NCBI GenBank assembly: GCA_011033025.1
Contig: WFMF01000073.1
Coordinates: forward strand, 402,579-466,578
Source: Beroe forskalii
Taxonomy: Eukaryota > Ctenophora > Nuda > Beroida > Beroidae
DNA: 64,000 nt
Direction: 5' to 3'
Shown here piece by piece: positions 25,201-34,394 of this stretch (the stretch's first letter is position 1; every line of letters begins with the position of its first letter). Under the pieces are notes generated by a model. It was not told the origin of the DNA. It worked only from the letters and a program-made list of their open reading frames with translations, and searched no databases. The translations under genes were made by a program, and so were the position numbers.

Positions 25201-25471
25201 CTCGGTTCCTGAGCATTTTAGAGCATATGTTTATTAACAAGTCTAATATAAACATGGCCATTGCGGTTCTTTTAAGCCCAAAACGAAGTCTCTACGACCT
25301 TCCTGGGCCAAGATACAGATTTTCGAAAAAGGGCGTGGCCGGCCACGCCCAAAATATGATCTGACTAAAAAATAACCCCAGCTAATTTTTTAGTTCTAGG
25401 TCTCATCTGCACGATCCAATCATAAAATGGCCGGGGGCACACTTTGCCGGTGAACGCCTCTGGGGGCCCAG
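22249..25471. mobile_element. 3.2-kb DNA transposon with ~750-bp inverted arms
   Basis: Ends CTGGGCCCCCAGGGGCGTTC (left) and GAACGCCTCTGGGGGCCCAG (right), each flanked by TA. The arms (22249-23000 and 24720-25471) match closely end to end; identical stretches include the GGGCGTGGCCGGCCACGCCC palindrome. Because the arms are inverted copies, each gives the same open frame on opposite strands (for example MLTKQVMSEKLIFDNLCCTI). The 1.7-kb middle (23000-24720) has only short frames and no recognised transposase motif, although its composition is less repetitive than the arms. It may be a decayed transposase region or captured host DNA. The missing carboxypeptidase exon was sought there without success. 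Confidence 0.75.
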
Positions 25472-25473
25472 TA

Positions 25474-25738
25474 TAAAATGTAATCTTATATAAATTTAAA
25501 TGCAAACCTTATTAGAAATTCGACGCAGTGAATATTCTGCGATTGTAGCTGTGAAATTCTCACAGACACATGTTACATATTTGACATTCTCATTAGGCAA
25601 CACATCATACCTTCATAATGACACTCAAAATAACTCTTATTATATTAATTTCGAAGCATCGCAAGCAAAATTGCAGCACCTCAGCAAACTGTATTACTGT
25701 ACTACTACCACTGCAGTATTAGGTACTTTACATAGCAT
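25474..25738. other. short host spacer between two elements
   Basis: About 265 bp that belong to neither flanking transposon and so are probably part of the ancestral carboxypeptidase intron. A 122-codon open frame begins here and runs into the MITE; nothing in it is recognised. Confidence 0.45.
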
Positions 25739-25740
25739 TA

Positions 25741-26568
25741 AGGGGGGGGTTCACCCCTCACATTTTGGAAAACACGAATTTGAGATAGGAGTTGGCCAGG
25801 ATGGCCAGGGCGTGTACATACATTTTGACGGTAGTCTTGAGTCCATAGGTCCAACATTGCCCATGTGAGGCCTCGGAGCAAAAATGGCGTCCAAAAATCG
25901 AAATTTTACCTGATGCAGATAGCTTTTGATTGCATTCGATTTGTCTCGACGAGATGATCATTTTAGTGTATTTGTTTGTCAAAATTGGATGAAAAATGGC
26001 GAAGTTAAGCTCATGCAAAGCGCGCACGCCAAAATTGCGCCTATTCTGGGCCTAAAGATGGCCATTTTGGCCACATTTTTGGAGATATGAGCTTCAAACT
26101 TGTTTTACCCATCATTTATGTCAAAATTGATGGGCAAACCAATTATAAGTTAATTGGACCTTATTTGGCCAATTTAGCACACAAAAAACCTTCAAAAATC
26201 CACTAAATCGCTGATATCTCAGATAGCGCTTTTGCCCAAATTGACTTTCTACTTTTCGTTATAACTTTTCCATTTTTCATTGTTTCTCCATGAAATTTTC
26301 AGAATCGCTTCGAAACTAAATTTCGCACTTAAGTTACTAAGCAAAATTTTGGGTTTTCACTCCAAAAATTTTTTATGCCCATGAGAGCCAAAATCCCCGG
26401 GGATTTTGGCTCTCATGGGCATAAAATTTTTTTGGAGGCCAACATGGGCAATGTTGGACCTATGGACTCAAGACTGCCGTCAAAATGTTGGTACACACCC
26501 TGGCCATCCTGGCCAACTCCTATCTCAAATTCGTGTTTTCCAAAATGTGAGGGGTGAACCCCCCCCCT
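25741..26568. mobile_element. 828-bp MITE (AGGGGGGGGTTCACCCC family), copy 1
   Basis: Ends AGGGGGGGGTTCACCCCTCA and TGAGGGGTGAACCCCCCCCC plus TT, flanked by TA. The outer ~110 bp pair (GTTGGCCAGGATGGCCAGGG / its complement). Inside, near 26373-26437, lies a long perfect palindrome around CCCCGGGG (arm ATGCCCATGAGAGCCAAAAT). The long arm 25741-26395 recurs at 62341-63003. The element ends 31 bp from the donor of carboxypeptidase exon 6. Confidence 0.78.
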
Positions 26569-26598
26569 TAAAACACTAAAACAGAAGGCTGGATTCAC

Positions 26599-26790
26599 CT
26601 GGTGGGTACTTGCAACAGCCCAGTTCGATGGTCAGCTCGAAACAGTCCTGGTAGTAATAGTTCCAGTCCTGCATGCCATTGAACACCTGATACCACTGGT
26701 TTCCGTTGGTGATCCCATCCTCAAAGTAACTCCTGCCACAAGGACTTTTGCTTTTAGTCATCGTCTTGTGGTTCAAGGAGTACGTTTTAG
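26599..26790 (-). CDS. carboxypeptidase exon 6 (catalytic glutamate)
   Basis: 192 nt after the acceptor CATCCTTCAG, ending CCACCAG|GTGAAT. Reads [20 protein letters not shown], then [35 protein letters not shown] and CCKYPP. It carries the Tyr and Glu of the active site. The first codon is completed by the last G of exon 5 (CTA G-CT AAA = L A K). The donor is 31 bp from the end of the MITE at 25741-26568. Confidence 0.92.
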
Positions 26791-29700
26791 CTGAAGGATG
26801 ATTTATTAACTTATTATTAATACAATTGAATGATAAAAGCTAAATTGTACAAAAAATCCACGGGCAATGGGCATATTGTAAAAATGTTAAAACCTTATAC
26901 TGGACCTCTAATAATCTGTAACACCAGTCTAAAAGCTGTGTTCCAGCAACCTAGGTGCACAAAGGTTTTAAAAGCTGTGTTTATTAACCAACCTAGGTGC
27001 ACAAAGGTTTTTAAAAGCTGTGTTCCACCAACCTAGGTGCACAAAGGTTTTTAAAAGCTGTGTTTCACCAATCACCAACCTAGGTGCACAAAGGTTTTTA
27101 AAAGCTGTGTTTCACCAACCTATGTGCACAAAGGTTTTTAAAAGCTGTGTTTCGCCAACCTAGGTGCACAAAGGTTATTAAAAGCTGTGTTTCACCAACC
27201 TAGGTGCACAAAGGTTTTTAAAAGCTGTGTTTCGCCAACCTAGGTGCACAAAGGTTTTTAAAAGCTGTGTTTCACCAACCTAGGTGCACAAAGGTTTTTA
27301 AAAGCTGTGTTTCGCCAACCTAGGTGCACAAAGGTTTTTAAAAGCTGTGATTCACCAACCTAGGTGCACAAAGATTTTTAAAAGCTGTGATTCACCAACC
27401 TAGGTGCACAAAGGTTTTTAAAAGCTGTGTTTCACCAACCTAGGTGCACAAAGAGTTGGTCGTCTGGAGAGGCAGCATATTCCATAGAGGGGACCCCAGG
27501 ATAGCCGTCCCAGGGATAGTTAACCACCAAGGAACCGTCATGGAAACTGATACCTAGAACTGCTGGAACTCTAGCAGCCTGAAATGTGAGAGTTTCAATA
27601 GAGTATCATAGACGTATACAATAATATAGTTATTGACTGTTGTTAGTCTTGAAAAGTAAATATATTTAACAATAAAGCACAGAGGGATCAATCGAGATTC
27701 GAGGATATGAAATTTTGCAATTTGCACATTTATTTTCGATAGAATCTCTATCGAATCAATGAGACATTCTTACACTAAAATTGTGTGCCTCCATCAATCC
27801 CTTATGTGTTCGGTCCATCCACACACAGATGTGTGATGGTGGTGTCAATAATCGGAGAACTGAGATTGGTGTACCTATGTACCAGCATAACTTATAGCTT
27901 ATCAGTCAGGTATCAAGGTGTGTCAATATGCCATCATCTGTCTGTGCAGATAACGTTCTCAAGAACTTAATTACTCACATATTCTTCTACCATTTTTGCC
28001 TCACTGCCCATTTCTACCCCTAATTCCAAAAAGGGGTTAGGAAAGTCCCTGTTCAAGTCTTTTCTTTCACTGGTGTACCTGATACAAAACAAACGTGAAC
28101 ATAAATTAGGTATAAAACAAATGTTCACACTTAAGGCGTGATTATTGATGATTCTGAAGGAAAACATAGGTAATGTGTATGTATATACTTATATAATAAA
28201 AAGCCATCAATAATTCTTCAAACACAAACTAAGTAACTAAATAGGTAGCTCTTCAATTTGATGATTTATCCACTATTTAGTTTTCAAATGAGTATCTGCT
28301 ATAGTGCTATAATTTATACCTAAGAAGATTTCCTTCTAATTAGATTCAACCTTAGCTAGTTATAATTCAACAATTAGCTAATAATTATTTCATTAAGTGT
28401 CACAACTTAAGTTTGTGTTACCTGCCCACAGTACCCTCACAGGACTCGGTTGCTGAGGCAAATCCATCTGGGTTAAGTGTTGGTACCAGATGCAAAACAG
28501 TTTCATCAAGAACTTTCTTTACATCTGCGTCTTTTGACTTAAACACAAGATAGTAAGCAAGTTTTAGAAGAAGACCACGCCCTCTGACCTCATTCCCATG
28601 CATATTAGCCACATACTGCGGATTTGATTAATATGGTAAATATACCTATGATAGGATTTCCAAAACCATGGGACAGTGGTCGTAGTAAGTTAACCCCCTG
28701 CTGATTGGGTATGGTCAGTCCTTTTTTCAGTTGGAACCAACGTAAATAAACCTCACGCAGTCCAAAACAATGTTATTCTAACTTGGAATCAACAAAATTG
28801 ACGTGTTTCTTAATTTTGATGTAAACTCATGTGCTGAAATACAGCAACTGGCTTCAATTTCACGTGCATTTATCCTATTTGAATTTGTTTCAAATTTCAA
28901 TGTAATAAAGTTGAAACTAACGTGTAAATATCAATTTCTTTAATTCCAACAATTTCTACAAAACGTCCAAATTTATCATTAAACTACAGTAACACTGAAT
29001 CCTTTACTAACCTTTAACCTTGACCAGTTACTTCACTGTAGCCTGCCATTTAAGTATATGCATATTCATAAGAACGGTTGTACAATTATACCTGAAATTT
29101 TACATGAATCTTTCTAGCTACTTCCCAACTCTTTATTTCGTTTTCTGATAGGCAGGGGGTTACCGCCCTGGCCAGGGCAGGAAAAGCTATCATTATCATT
29201 ACATTGAATATTTATATAACATATGCTCTATTATCCAATCATTGCTATTCAATGTATAGAATGAAAAAATGATACTTTACCTTGACATGAGGCTTATCAG
29301 ACCTCTGTGAGCTTGACACGTTGCTTGTGATTGTTATTTCATTTATCCTTCGTTCATTGGAGCTAATACCAAGTGAATTAATTTCTACCAAATCTGGATA
29401 CTGAATAGGAACGTTAATTGACATAAATAGGATTTTTTTCGAATTTTATAACCCTTCATTACCTCAATAGGTTAAACAAAATTTAGGTTAACTCAGTCTA
29501 ATTCATTTGAGGTTGCCACATGGTGGCAAAGTGTTAGGTATTTCATATAAATGCATTTAATATAATTGAATTATACAAATGTTTATTGTTTATCTGTATT
29601 GCATATTTTGGTCAATTGAGTGTAAAAGCTCCTTTTGACTTGAATTTTCAAACTTTTAAACATAATTTATTATTCAATTATTACCACCGAATTTGAGTAC

Positions 29701-30048
29701 CTATTATATATCATTTGCACCATGTCTCCCCTATTATATATCTGAATGGTGAAGATTTTACTGAAAGGTGTTCATTTGGCTCACAATAAGGAGCAGGTTA
29801 TACCATGGGTATAACTAAGTATATTTATTAATTAATAATTGAGCTAGTGCTAATGAAATGAAAACAATATCTACAATGGAATTATGGTTTACCTGATTTT
29901 TTAAGTCTTTAAATGCAGTAGTAATATCATCATTTGAAAAGTAGGTGTTTAATAAGGGATTCTCCTCAGCTGGATCCCAAAATTTCAAACCATATGAAAG
30001 GCCAAGGATGGCATAGAAAGTGAATATCATTTTCTCATGAATTGTCAT
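26599..30048 (-). CDS. secreted metallocarboxypeptidase, M14 N/E group (six exons, 3' end open)
   Basis: Exons, in order on the minus strand: 30048-29893, 29400-29281, 28615-28422, 28078-27979, 27578-27440, 26790-26599. All have GT-AG junctions and compatible phases, giving about 300 residues. Enzymes of this group remove C-terminal basic residues from peptides in the secretory path or at the cell surface. Seen: N-terminal Met with hydrophobic stretch [15 protein letters not shown] (signal peptide); zinc site ANMHGNE (His98, Glu101) and SFHDG (His203); NPDG; substrate-binding DLNRDF (Arg167); GITNG...WY (Tyr270); catalytic Glu292 in [10 protein letters not shown]. All key residues are present, so the domain should be active. 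The start is the first Met after an upstream in-frame stop; Met7 is an alternative. The usual GRELW segment is replaced by [10 protein letters not shown]. After exon 6 the transthyretin-like domain should follow; one likely exon is at 12602-12678. A CPD, CPE, CPM or CPN identity cannot be chosen. Confidence 0.9.
26929..27450 (-). repeat. ~40-bp minisatellite made of the exon-5 splice donor
   Basis: About 13 tandem units. On the minus strand each reads TTTGTGCACCTAG|GTTGGTG followed by AAACACAGCTTTTAAAAACC. The first unit (in transcription order) is the true end of exon 5 with its 5' splice site; the other twelve lie in the intron. Most keep both the last exon bases and the GTTGGT donor exactly; one reads CATAG. 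The exon end itself was thus the seed of the repeat. Confidence 0.93.
27440..27578 (-). CDS. carboxypeptidase exon 5 (third zinc ligand)
   Basis: 139 nt after CATTTCAG, reading [20 protein letters not shown], then [20 protein letters not shown] and QLFVHL. His in FHDG is the third zinc ligand (the family more often has LHGG). The final bases of the exon, TTTGTGCACCTAG, are part of the downstream minisatellite unit. Confidence 0.92.
27979..28078 (-). CDS. carboxypeptidase exon 4 (substrate-binding arginine)
   Basis: 100 nt after TTTTGTATCAG, ending GAATAT|GTGAGT. Reads [20 protein letters not shown] then [13 protein letters not shown]. The DLNR(D/N)FP motif is diagnostic for M14 carboxypeptidases. 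The first base completes an Arg codon begun in exon 3. Confidence 0.92.
28422..28615 (-). CDS. carboxypeptidase exon 3 (HxxE zinc site)
   Basis: 194 nt after AAATCCGCAG, ending GGGCAG|GTAACA. Reads [20 protein letters not shown], then [40 protein letters not shown] and GTVG. It carries two zinc ligands (His, Glu) and the conserved NPDG turn. Confidence 0.93.
28686..29185. mobile_element. intronic transposon remnant with GTTAACCCCCTGC ends
   Basis: Fills most of the intron between exons 2 and 3. The left part (28686-28960) is the reverse complement of the last ~280 bp of the 1.19-kb unit at 51872-54270; the right part (about 29000-29185) is the reverse complement of the 205-bp unit at 44821. 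The ends TTAACCCCCTGC and GCAGGGGGTTA are inverted. Reading: one element whose two halves were separately amplified elsewhere in the window. Confidence 0.6.
29281..29400 (-). CDS. carboxypeptidase exon 2
   Basis: 120 nt, phase 0 at both ends, after TCCTATTCAG and before GTAAAG. Reads [20 protein letters not shown], then [20 protein letters not shown]. It corresponds to the YPxLxxLxSIGxSxxGRxL segment at the front of the catalytic domain. Fit by position and phase is good; the sequence is more divergent than in the other exons. Confidence 0.85.
29893..30048 (-). CDS. carboxypeptidase exon 1 with signal peptide
   Basis: 156 nt from ATG to AATCAG|GTAAAC. Reads [20 protein letters not shown], then [20 protein letters not shown] and [12 protein letters not shown]. 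The hydrophobic core after Met7 is a signal peptide. The rest matches the Y-x-N-x-x-(D/E)-(L/I)-x-x-x-(L/F)-x-x-(L)-x-x-x-YP lead of the catalytic domain. Confidence 0.85.
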
Positions 30049-30562
30049 AACATTGAACCAATATTCACAAATGATTATTTGAGAATGTCGAACATCTGGA
30101 AAAGGAAGGGATGTTAATTATCAATCAGATGATCTACATAGGTAATGCAACCTTGCAATCATTTGTTCGACAAGTTAAATGCCATTTGAAATTGTTTACA
30201 AATTAGATATGGCAATCCAGAAATGAGCTCATCAAATACCTACCTACATGAAATTTTCAACATAAATTCTTAAAATATTGGTGCTTCATTATTGGTTCTA
30301 CCCATATATTCTAATTAGAATGTTCACTGTTCCAAAAGGGTAACTTAAATAATATAGAACATCCCAGATGCTCCATAATATAACCCAGAGAAAAATATAT
30401 TATAAGTTTTGTGCTGTAAAAATTTATAATTGAATTGAGAATTGAAGCTGTCATTGAATTAGTGGCAAACATAATGTGTAATTGGTTTGATGAGTATCAT
30501 TTTTGAGAATTATGTCTTTCACTGCGGCATTGATTAATCACTTCAAACATATCTCATAACCC
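30049..30562 (-). promoter_or_regulatory. presumed upstream region of the carboxypeptidase gene
   Basis: The 0.5 kb before the first ATG is AT-rich and has no recognised gene. No TATA box or initiator could be chosen with confidence. An untranslated first exon cannot be excluded. Confidence 0.3.
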
Positions 30563-30722
30563 ATATGTGTGCACATACGTTGATCAAAAGATAGGTCAAA
30601 AGAATGTGCAAATTTCAGCAAAAATTCAATTAAAAGCAAATTGAAACCTTGTGTGCACACCGCAATTTGCGCATTCTTTTGACAGTCTTTTGATTGATCC
30701 ATGTGCACACTGCACACATACG
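30563..30722. repeat. imperfect inverted repeat, ~70-bp arms
   Basis: Left arm ATGTGTGCACATACGTTGAT then CAAAAG...GTCAAAAGAATGTGCAAATT; the right arm is its near reverse complement (AATTTGCGCATTCTTTTGAC ... TGATTGATCCATGTGCACAC). Likely a small MITE about 0.5 kb upstream of the carboxypeptidase start codon. Confidence 0.55.
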
Positions 30723-31735
30723 CTTAAGTCATAAGTTTCTGTTTCACTCTTGTAGAACATGCCACATGATCCAAATATTTTTGTCTCTGGTAGGTAAAGC
30801 ACATCTGTCTGCAAAAATTCTCCAAGTTCTAGTAGGAAAGGTGTTATACATTTTTTCAGATGGTGCTTAACCCCTTTTTGGGCCATACTTTTTTTCCTAT
30901 CAGCAAAGAATATAAAATTTCATATTTCAGCCTAGAAAGGTCATAAGGACTCCATTTATAGCCTAAAAGAATCAAAATCATCACATTTAGGTATTATTAG
31001 GTAAAAACTTAAAACAAAACTTGACCTAAACATATACAACTGACCACAATATAGTATATTGTGGTACTTGAAGTAATTTGCAAATTTTTGAAGCAATTTA
31101 AATTCAATTTGCATTGGAATTTTATCAATTGTGAACATGCTGGTCTGTCTCTGTACTGTTGTAAAATGTTTAAAATTTGTTTTATTGAATATTTGTTTTA
31201 TTGAATATGAGCACCTTAAAATGTCCGCAATGGTCAAATTATGTTGGGCGGATGAGGTTTCCGAGGACCCAAAACCTTTACTTTTTGAGATATCATCAAA
31301 AAACCTATACACGAGTAGCTTATTTGTTATTTGAACATACACAGGTAATATGTAGATATGTGTACAAATCAAACAAATCTCGACATTAACCATCACAAAG
31401 TGAAAATATTGAGCTAATTATGCATGTATCAGATTTATTGGATTAGATGAGGTTACAAAATAGTTCTGAATAGATTGAATAATGGTATTTTGGCTATGCA
31501 GTATGCAATTCCCTCAGGTACATCTAGATCCAAAAACTAAGTTGTCCGAAATGATGATTTGGTTTGTAGGTTCATGAAGTTGTGTCGACTCCACTTTGGG
31601 CTTAAATGAGTTTAAATAATCCAAATATAGCTATTTTCATGGTAGTAAGCAGGTATGGCTAGATAGAAAGCAGCTTCTACAACTCTACAAGAAAAGCGAA
31701 ACCAACATTTGACCAGTGCAAGTGGCGACTTACTT
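30723..31735. other. 1 kb without a recognised gene
   Basis: Overlapping open frames on both strands (30956-31396) have no recognised motif and biased AT-rich composition, so no gene is called. Confidence 0.4.
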
Positions 31736-31878
31736 TTACAATTTAAGAGAGTAAGAGGCACATGTTATAGAAATGCCTATCAAAACAACAGCAAGCAGTT
31801 CAAATGTAACCTCAAGTGTTTTTGAAGTGAATTCCTTCTTGACAGTTAGCTTTGGAAGCCGAAATGCCCTGCCATGCC
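31736..31878 (-). CDS. possible terminal exon with a membrane anchor
   Basis: After a pyrimidine-poor acceptor (CACTTAATTTAG) the minus strand reads HGRAFRLPKLTVKKEFTSKT, then LEVTFELLAVVLIGISITCA and SYSLKL, then a stop. The stretch FELLAVVLIGISITCASYSL is a convincing single membrane span near a C-terminus. No upstream exon was found, because the next kilobase upstream is transposon. If real, it ends a separate minus-strand gene lying before the carboxypeptidase gene. It could be a chance frame. Confidence 0.27.
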
Positions 31879-32295
31879 CTAAATTAAGTGTTAGATGATA
31901 TAAATTATAACTATCACAATAATATAATGCAACATATGACCAAGGAGTCGACGGGCGATGTTTGTCCCTTTCTTCTGACTTGTTGTTGGACAAGGCGGAA
32001 GGCGCAAAGTGACGTCCAAATGTGGAACGTTGCGCCGCGCGCGCGAGGGTAGGGTAACATCCTACGAACCAAGGAGTTGCTTTAACCAGATCACTAGCTC
32101 CAGTTATGTGTATATGTGTTGCTTAACACGTATACCCCTGTCGCGTTTCGCGGGATGCGCGGCGCGCAAAGTTATTTAAGGAAGCGCCGCGCTGCGCTGT
32201 GCACTTGCCCTAACCCAGACCCTGGTTACGTGCACGGAGTGCGCGGCGCGGCAAGCGCTAAACCAGTATCATTATTGGTCATTATGGAATTATTA

Positions 32296-32503
32296 GGCGC
32301 TTGTAACGTTTGTCGGTCGATCGAATGGAATTGGTCGATCGATCAACTCCATTTGAACGAATGATGTGTTTGACTGGTCCCTATTGACTTGAATCGTGTT
32401 TAAATGAGCAATTATAAATAGTTGTTTCCCTACTAGCTCAAAGATTTCCTACTTAAAACACATCAGTTGATCATGGATCAAATGAAGTTGATTGATCGAC
32501 CAA
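32296..32503. mobile_element. MITE (GGCGCCCGTAACGTTCG family), one end lost
   Basis: Begins GGCGCTTGTAACGTTTGTCG after TTA and follows the complete copy at 59922-60154 closely up to the inner ATTGATCGACC, then breaks off where the retroelement tail starts. Confidence 0.75.
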
Positions 32504-32792
32504 TGATAGGGTAATACAAGTTGAGAAGGCAACCTTCACACCACTTGTCTTCAGCACCACTGGTGGAATGGGTAATGAAGCTGCTAGGTTTCTAAAACAT
32601 CTGGCTGTGAAGATCAGTAACAAAACAGGTCAATCATACAGTGATACTGTGGCTTTTGTTAGAAGACGCTTAAGGTTTGACCTCCTCAAGACTTGTGTTA
32701 TTTCACTCCGAGGTTTCAGAGGGAAACCTAACACCAAAACAGCAGAAGTGGAATCACTTGACTTAAATCTGATACCAAAAGCAGAGTATTAG
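32504..32792 (+). mobile_element. C-terminal tail of a retroelement protein, copy A
   Basis: Reads VEKATFTPLVFSTTGGMGNE, then AARFLKHLAVKISNKTGQSY, SDTVAFVRRRLRFDLLKTCV and so on to a stop after DLNLIPKAEY. This is the tail I know from reverse-transcriptase proteins of invertebrate retroelements (TFTPLVFSxxGGMG ... LRFxLLK ... RGxRGK). Only the tail is present, so it is a fragment, a fossil. The exact retroelement class is not certain. Confidence 0.6.
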
Positions 32793-33252
32793 ATGGGTGA
32801 TGAACTTTATGTGTCAGAAAAGTTATGTCTTCATTTGAATTTTCACCAGTTAGTTTCGAACTAATATTCTTAATTTACCAGTATTGTATCAAAATTTGTT
32901 TTGTACTCAGTTTATTCTATAATCAGTTTTGTAATCATTTTTCTCGGTGCTCTGGGATTCCCCAACATCAAAATAACATTATATGATATTCATATACGTT
33001 CATTTTATGTATTGATAATTGTCAGACTGTTAGAAGTATTTTGACTTCAGATAATATTATCGTTTCTTAATCATTGTAATTGTGATACACCTCTCATTAC
33101 AAATGTTGGGTGCTTTCTCAACCTGTATTTTATAATATTTGACTCTCTTCGGAGATTTTTACCCCCATTCCATTTGATGGACCTCTGTTCTATGCATGCG
33201 CCTGATTCCATAATGACCAATAATGATACTTGTTGGATAGATCCAAGATCAA
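32793..33252. other. AT-rich spacer with part of a direct repeat
   Basis: The segment 33009-33165 recurs in the same orientation at 33668-33785 (shared: TATTTTGACTTCAGATAAT, CATTGTAATTGTGATACAC, GTGCTTTCTCAACCTGTATT, GAGATTTTTACCCC). Confidence 0.6.
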
Positions 33253-33376
33253 CTAATACTCTGCTTTTGGTATGAGATTGAGGTCCAGTGTCTCCATTTC
33301 TGCTGCTATGGCTCTTGGCTTACCCCTGTAACCTCGAAGTGAAATGACACATGTCTTAAGAAGGTCGAATCTTAAG
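33253..33376 (-). mobile_element. C-terminal tail of a retroelement protein, copy B
   Basis: Minus strand reads LRFDLLKTCVISLRGYRGKP, then RAIAAEMETLDLNLIPKAEY and a stop. It is a diverged copy of the end of copy A (32504-32792), in opposite orientation, tail to tail. A fragment only. Confidence 0.6.
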
Positions 33377-33910
33377 CAGTGTCTCATGAACATCTTTTGG
33401 ATTTTTAAGTGCCAGCTGTTATTTTACGAAGTTCATGCATGTTTGTTTTTCTTTTAGAATAGAAAAATTTTTGGGCTGTAATAAAATAAAGTGGGCTGTA
33501 AACACAGCCAATTTTTCGCATGATTCACCATTTAGGATAACATTTTTTCTTGTTCATATGTTCAATTGAATCTGACCTTTTTTTAAAACTTTTCATTTAT
33601 TTTTTTAATGCCAGGGAATGTTTTTTGAACAATAATTGGTTAGTTTGTAAAGATCTGGATTTTTTTCAAAAAGTTAGAAATATTTTGACTTCAGATAATC
33701 ATTGTAATTGTGATACACTCTCATTACATATGTTAGGTGCTTTCTCAACCTGTATTGACTCTCTTCAGAGATTTTTACCCCAGTATGTTGCTATTGCAAT
33801 AATATTGGGTCCTATTTGGTTTAATCAATCTATATGGCAATAGGAAACTAGCTCATAGTTAAGGATATAATCTTGCACCTCTCTAGGAACATCTTTCAGT
33901 TGTTCCCTTG
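33377..33910. other. AT-rich spacer with the second half of a direct repeat
   Basis: Contains the second copy (33668-33785) of the repeat described at 33009-33165. A 97-codon plus-strand frame crosses it but has no recognised motif. Confidence 0.45.
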
Positions 33911-33974
33911 CCCTAACCAGCGCCCTGGTTTCGCGCACGGAGTGCGCAACAAGCTGCGATGCCCCTGGTTAGGG
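33911..33974. repeat. hairpin with CCCTAACCAG ends
   Basis: CCCTAACCAGCGCCCTGG at the left pairs with CCCCTGGTTAGGG at the right around a GC-rich loop (GCGCACGGAGTGCGC). The same ends frame the shorter hairpin at 34308-34345, and a one-sided relative lies at about 32208-32260. Probably the ends of a very small MITE family. Confidence 0.55.
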
Positions 33975-34307
33975 GAAGTTGTTCCCATCTATGAGCCAGG
34001 TAGTCACGTGTAAAGCACTTCCCAGTGGGTGACTGTTTCTGGGTCCAGCAACAGGTTCCTGTGGCGTGGTACTTCAGTGTTACCCTTATGTGTGCAGACC
34101 ACTCGATTGAAAAAGGGCTCGATAGAGATGTGCAAAAATTGTGTGCTTTTGATGGAAGTTGTATAGAAAGTTGAAGTGCACAGAGGAAATCCGTGCATCT
34201 TTATTGAGGCCTCTGCCAATTGAGCGGTCTGCACACATGCAGTATAGGACGACCCACTTACATTGCTAGAAGCTTTGTGTACCACAGCTGTGCTTCCCAC
34301 TGCTTTG

Positions 34308-34345
34308 CCCTAACCAGGACCCTGGTTACGCGCCCTGGTTAGGGG
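34308..34345. repeat. 38-bp hairpin with CCCTAACCAG ends
   Basis: CCCTAACCAGGACCCTGG then CCCTGGTTAGGGG. Same family as 33911-33974, with most of the loop absent. It sits just beyond the low-coordinate end of the DIRS-like fragment. Confidence 0.55.
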
Positions 34346-34394
34346 AACCCACTGCTGTGCAATGAGCACTAACTTGCACATGTTTCTCCTCACT

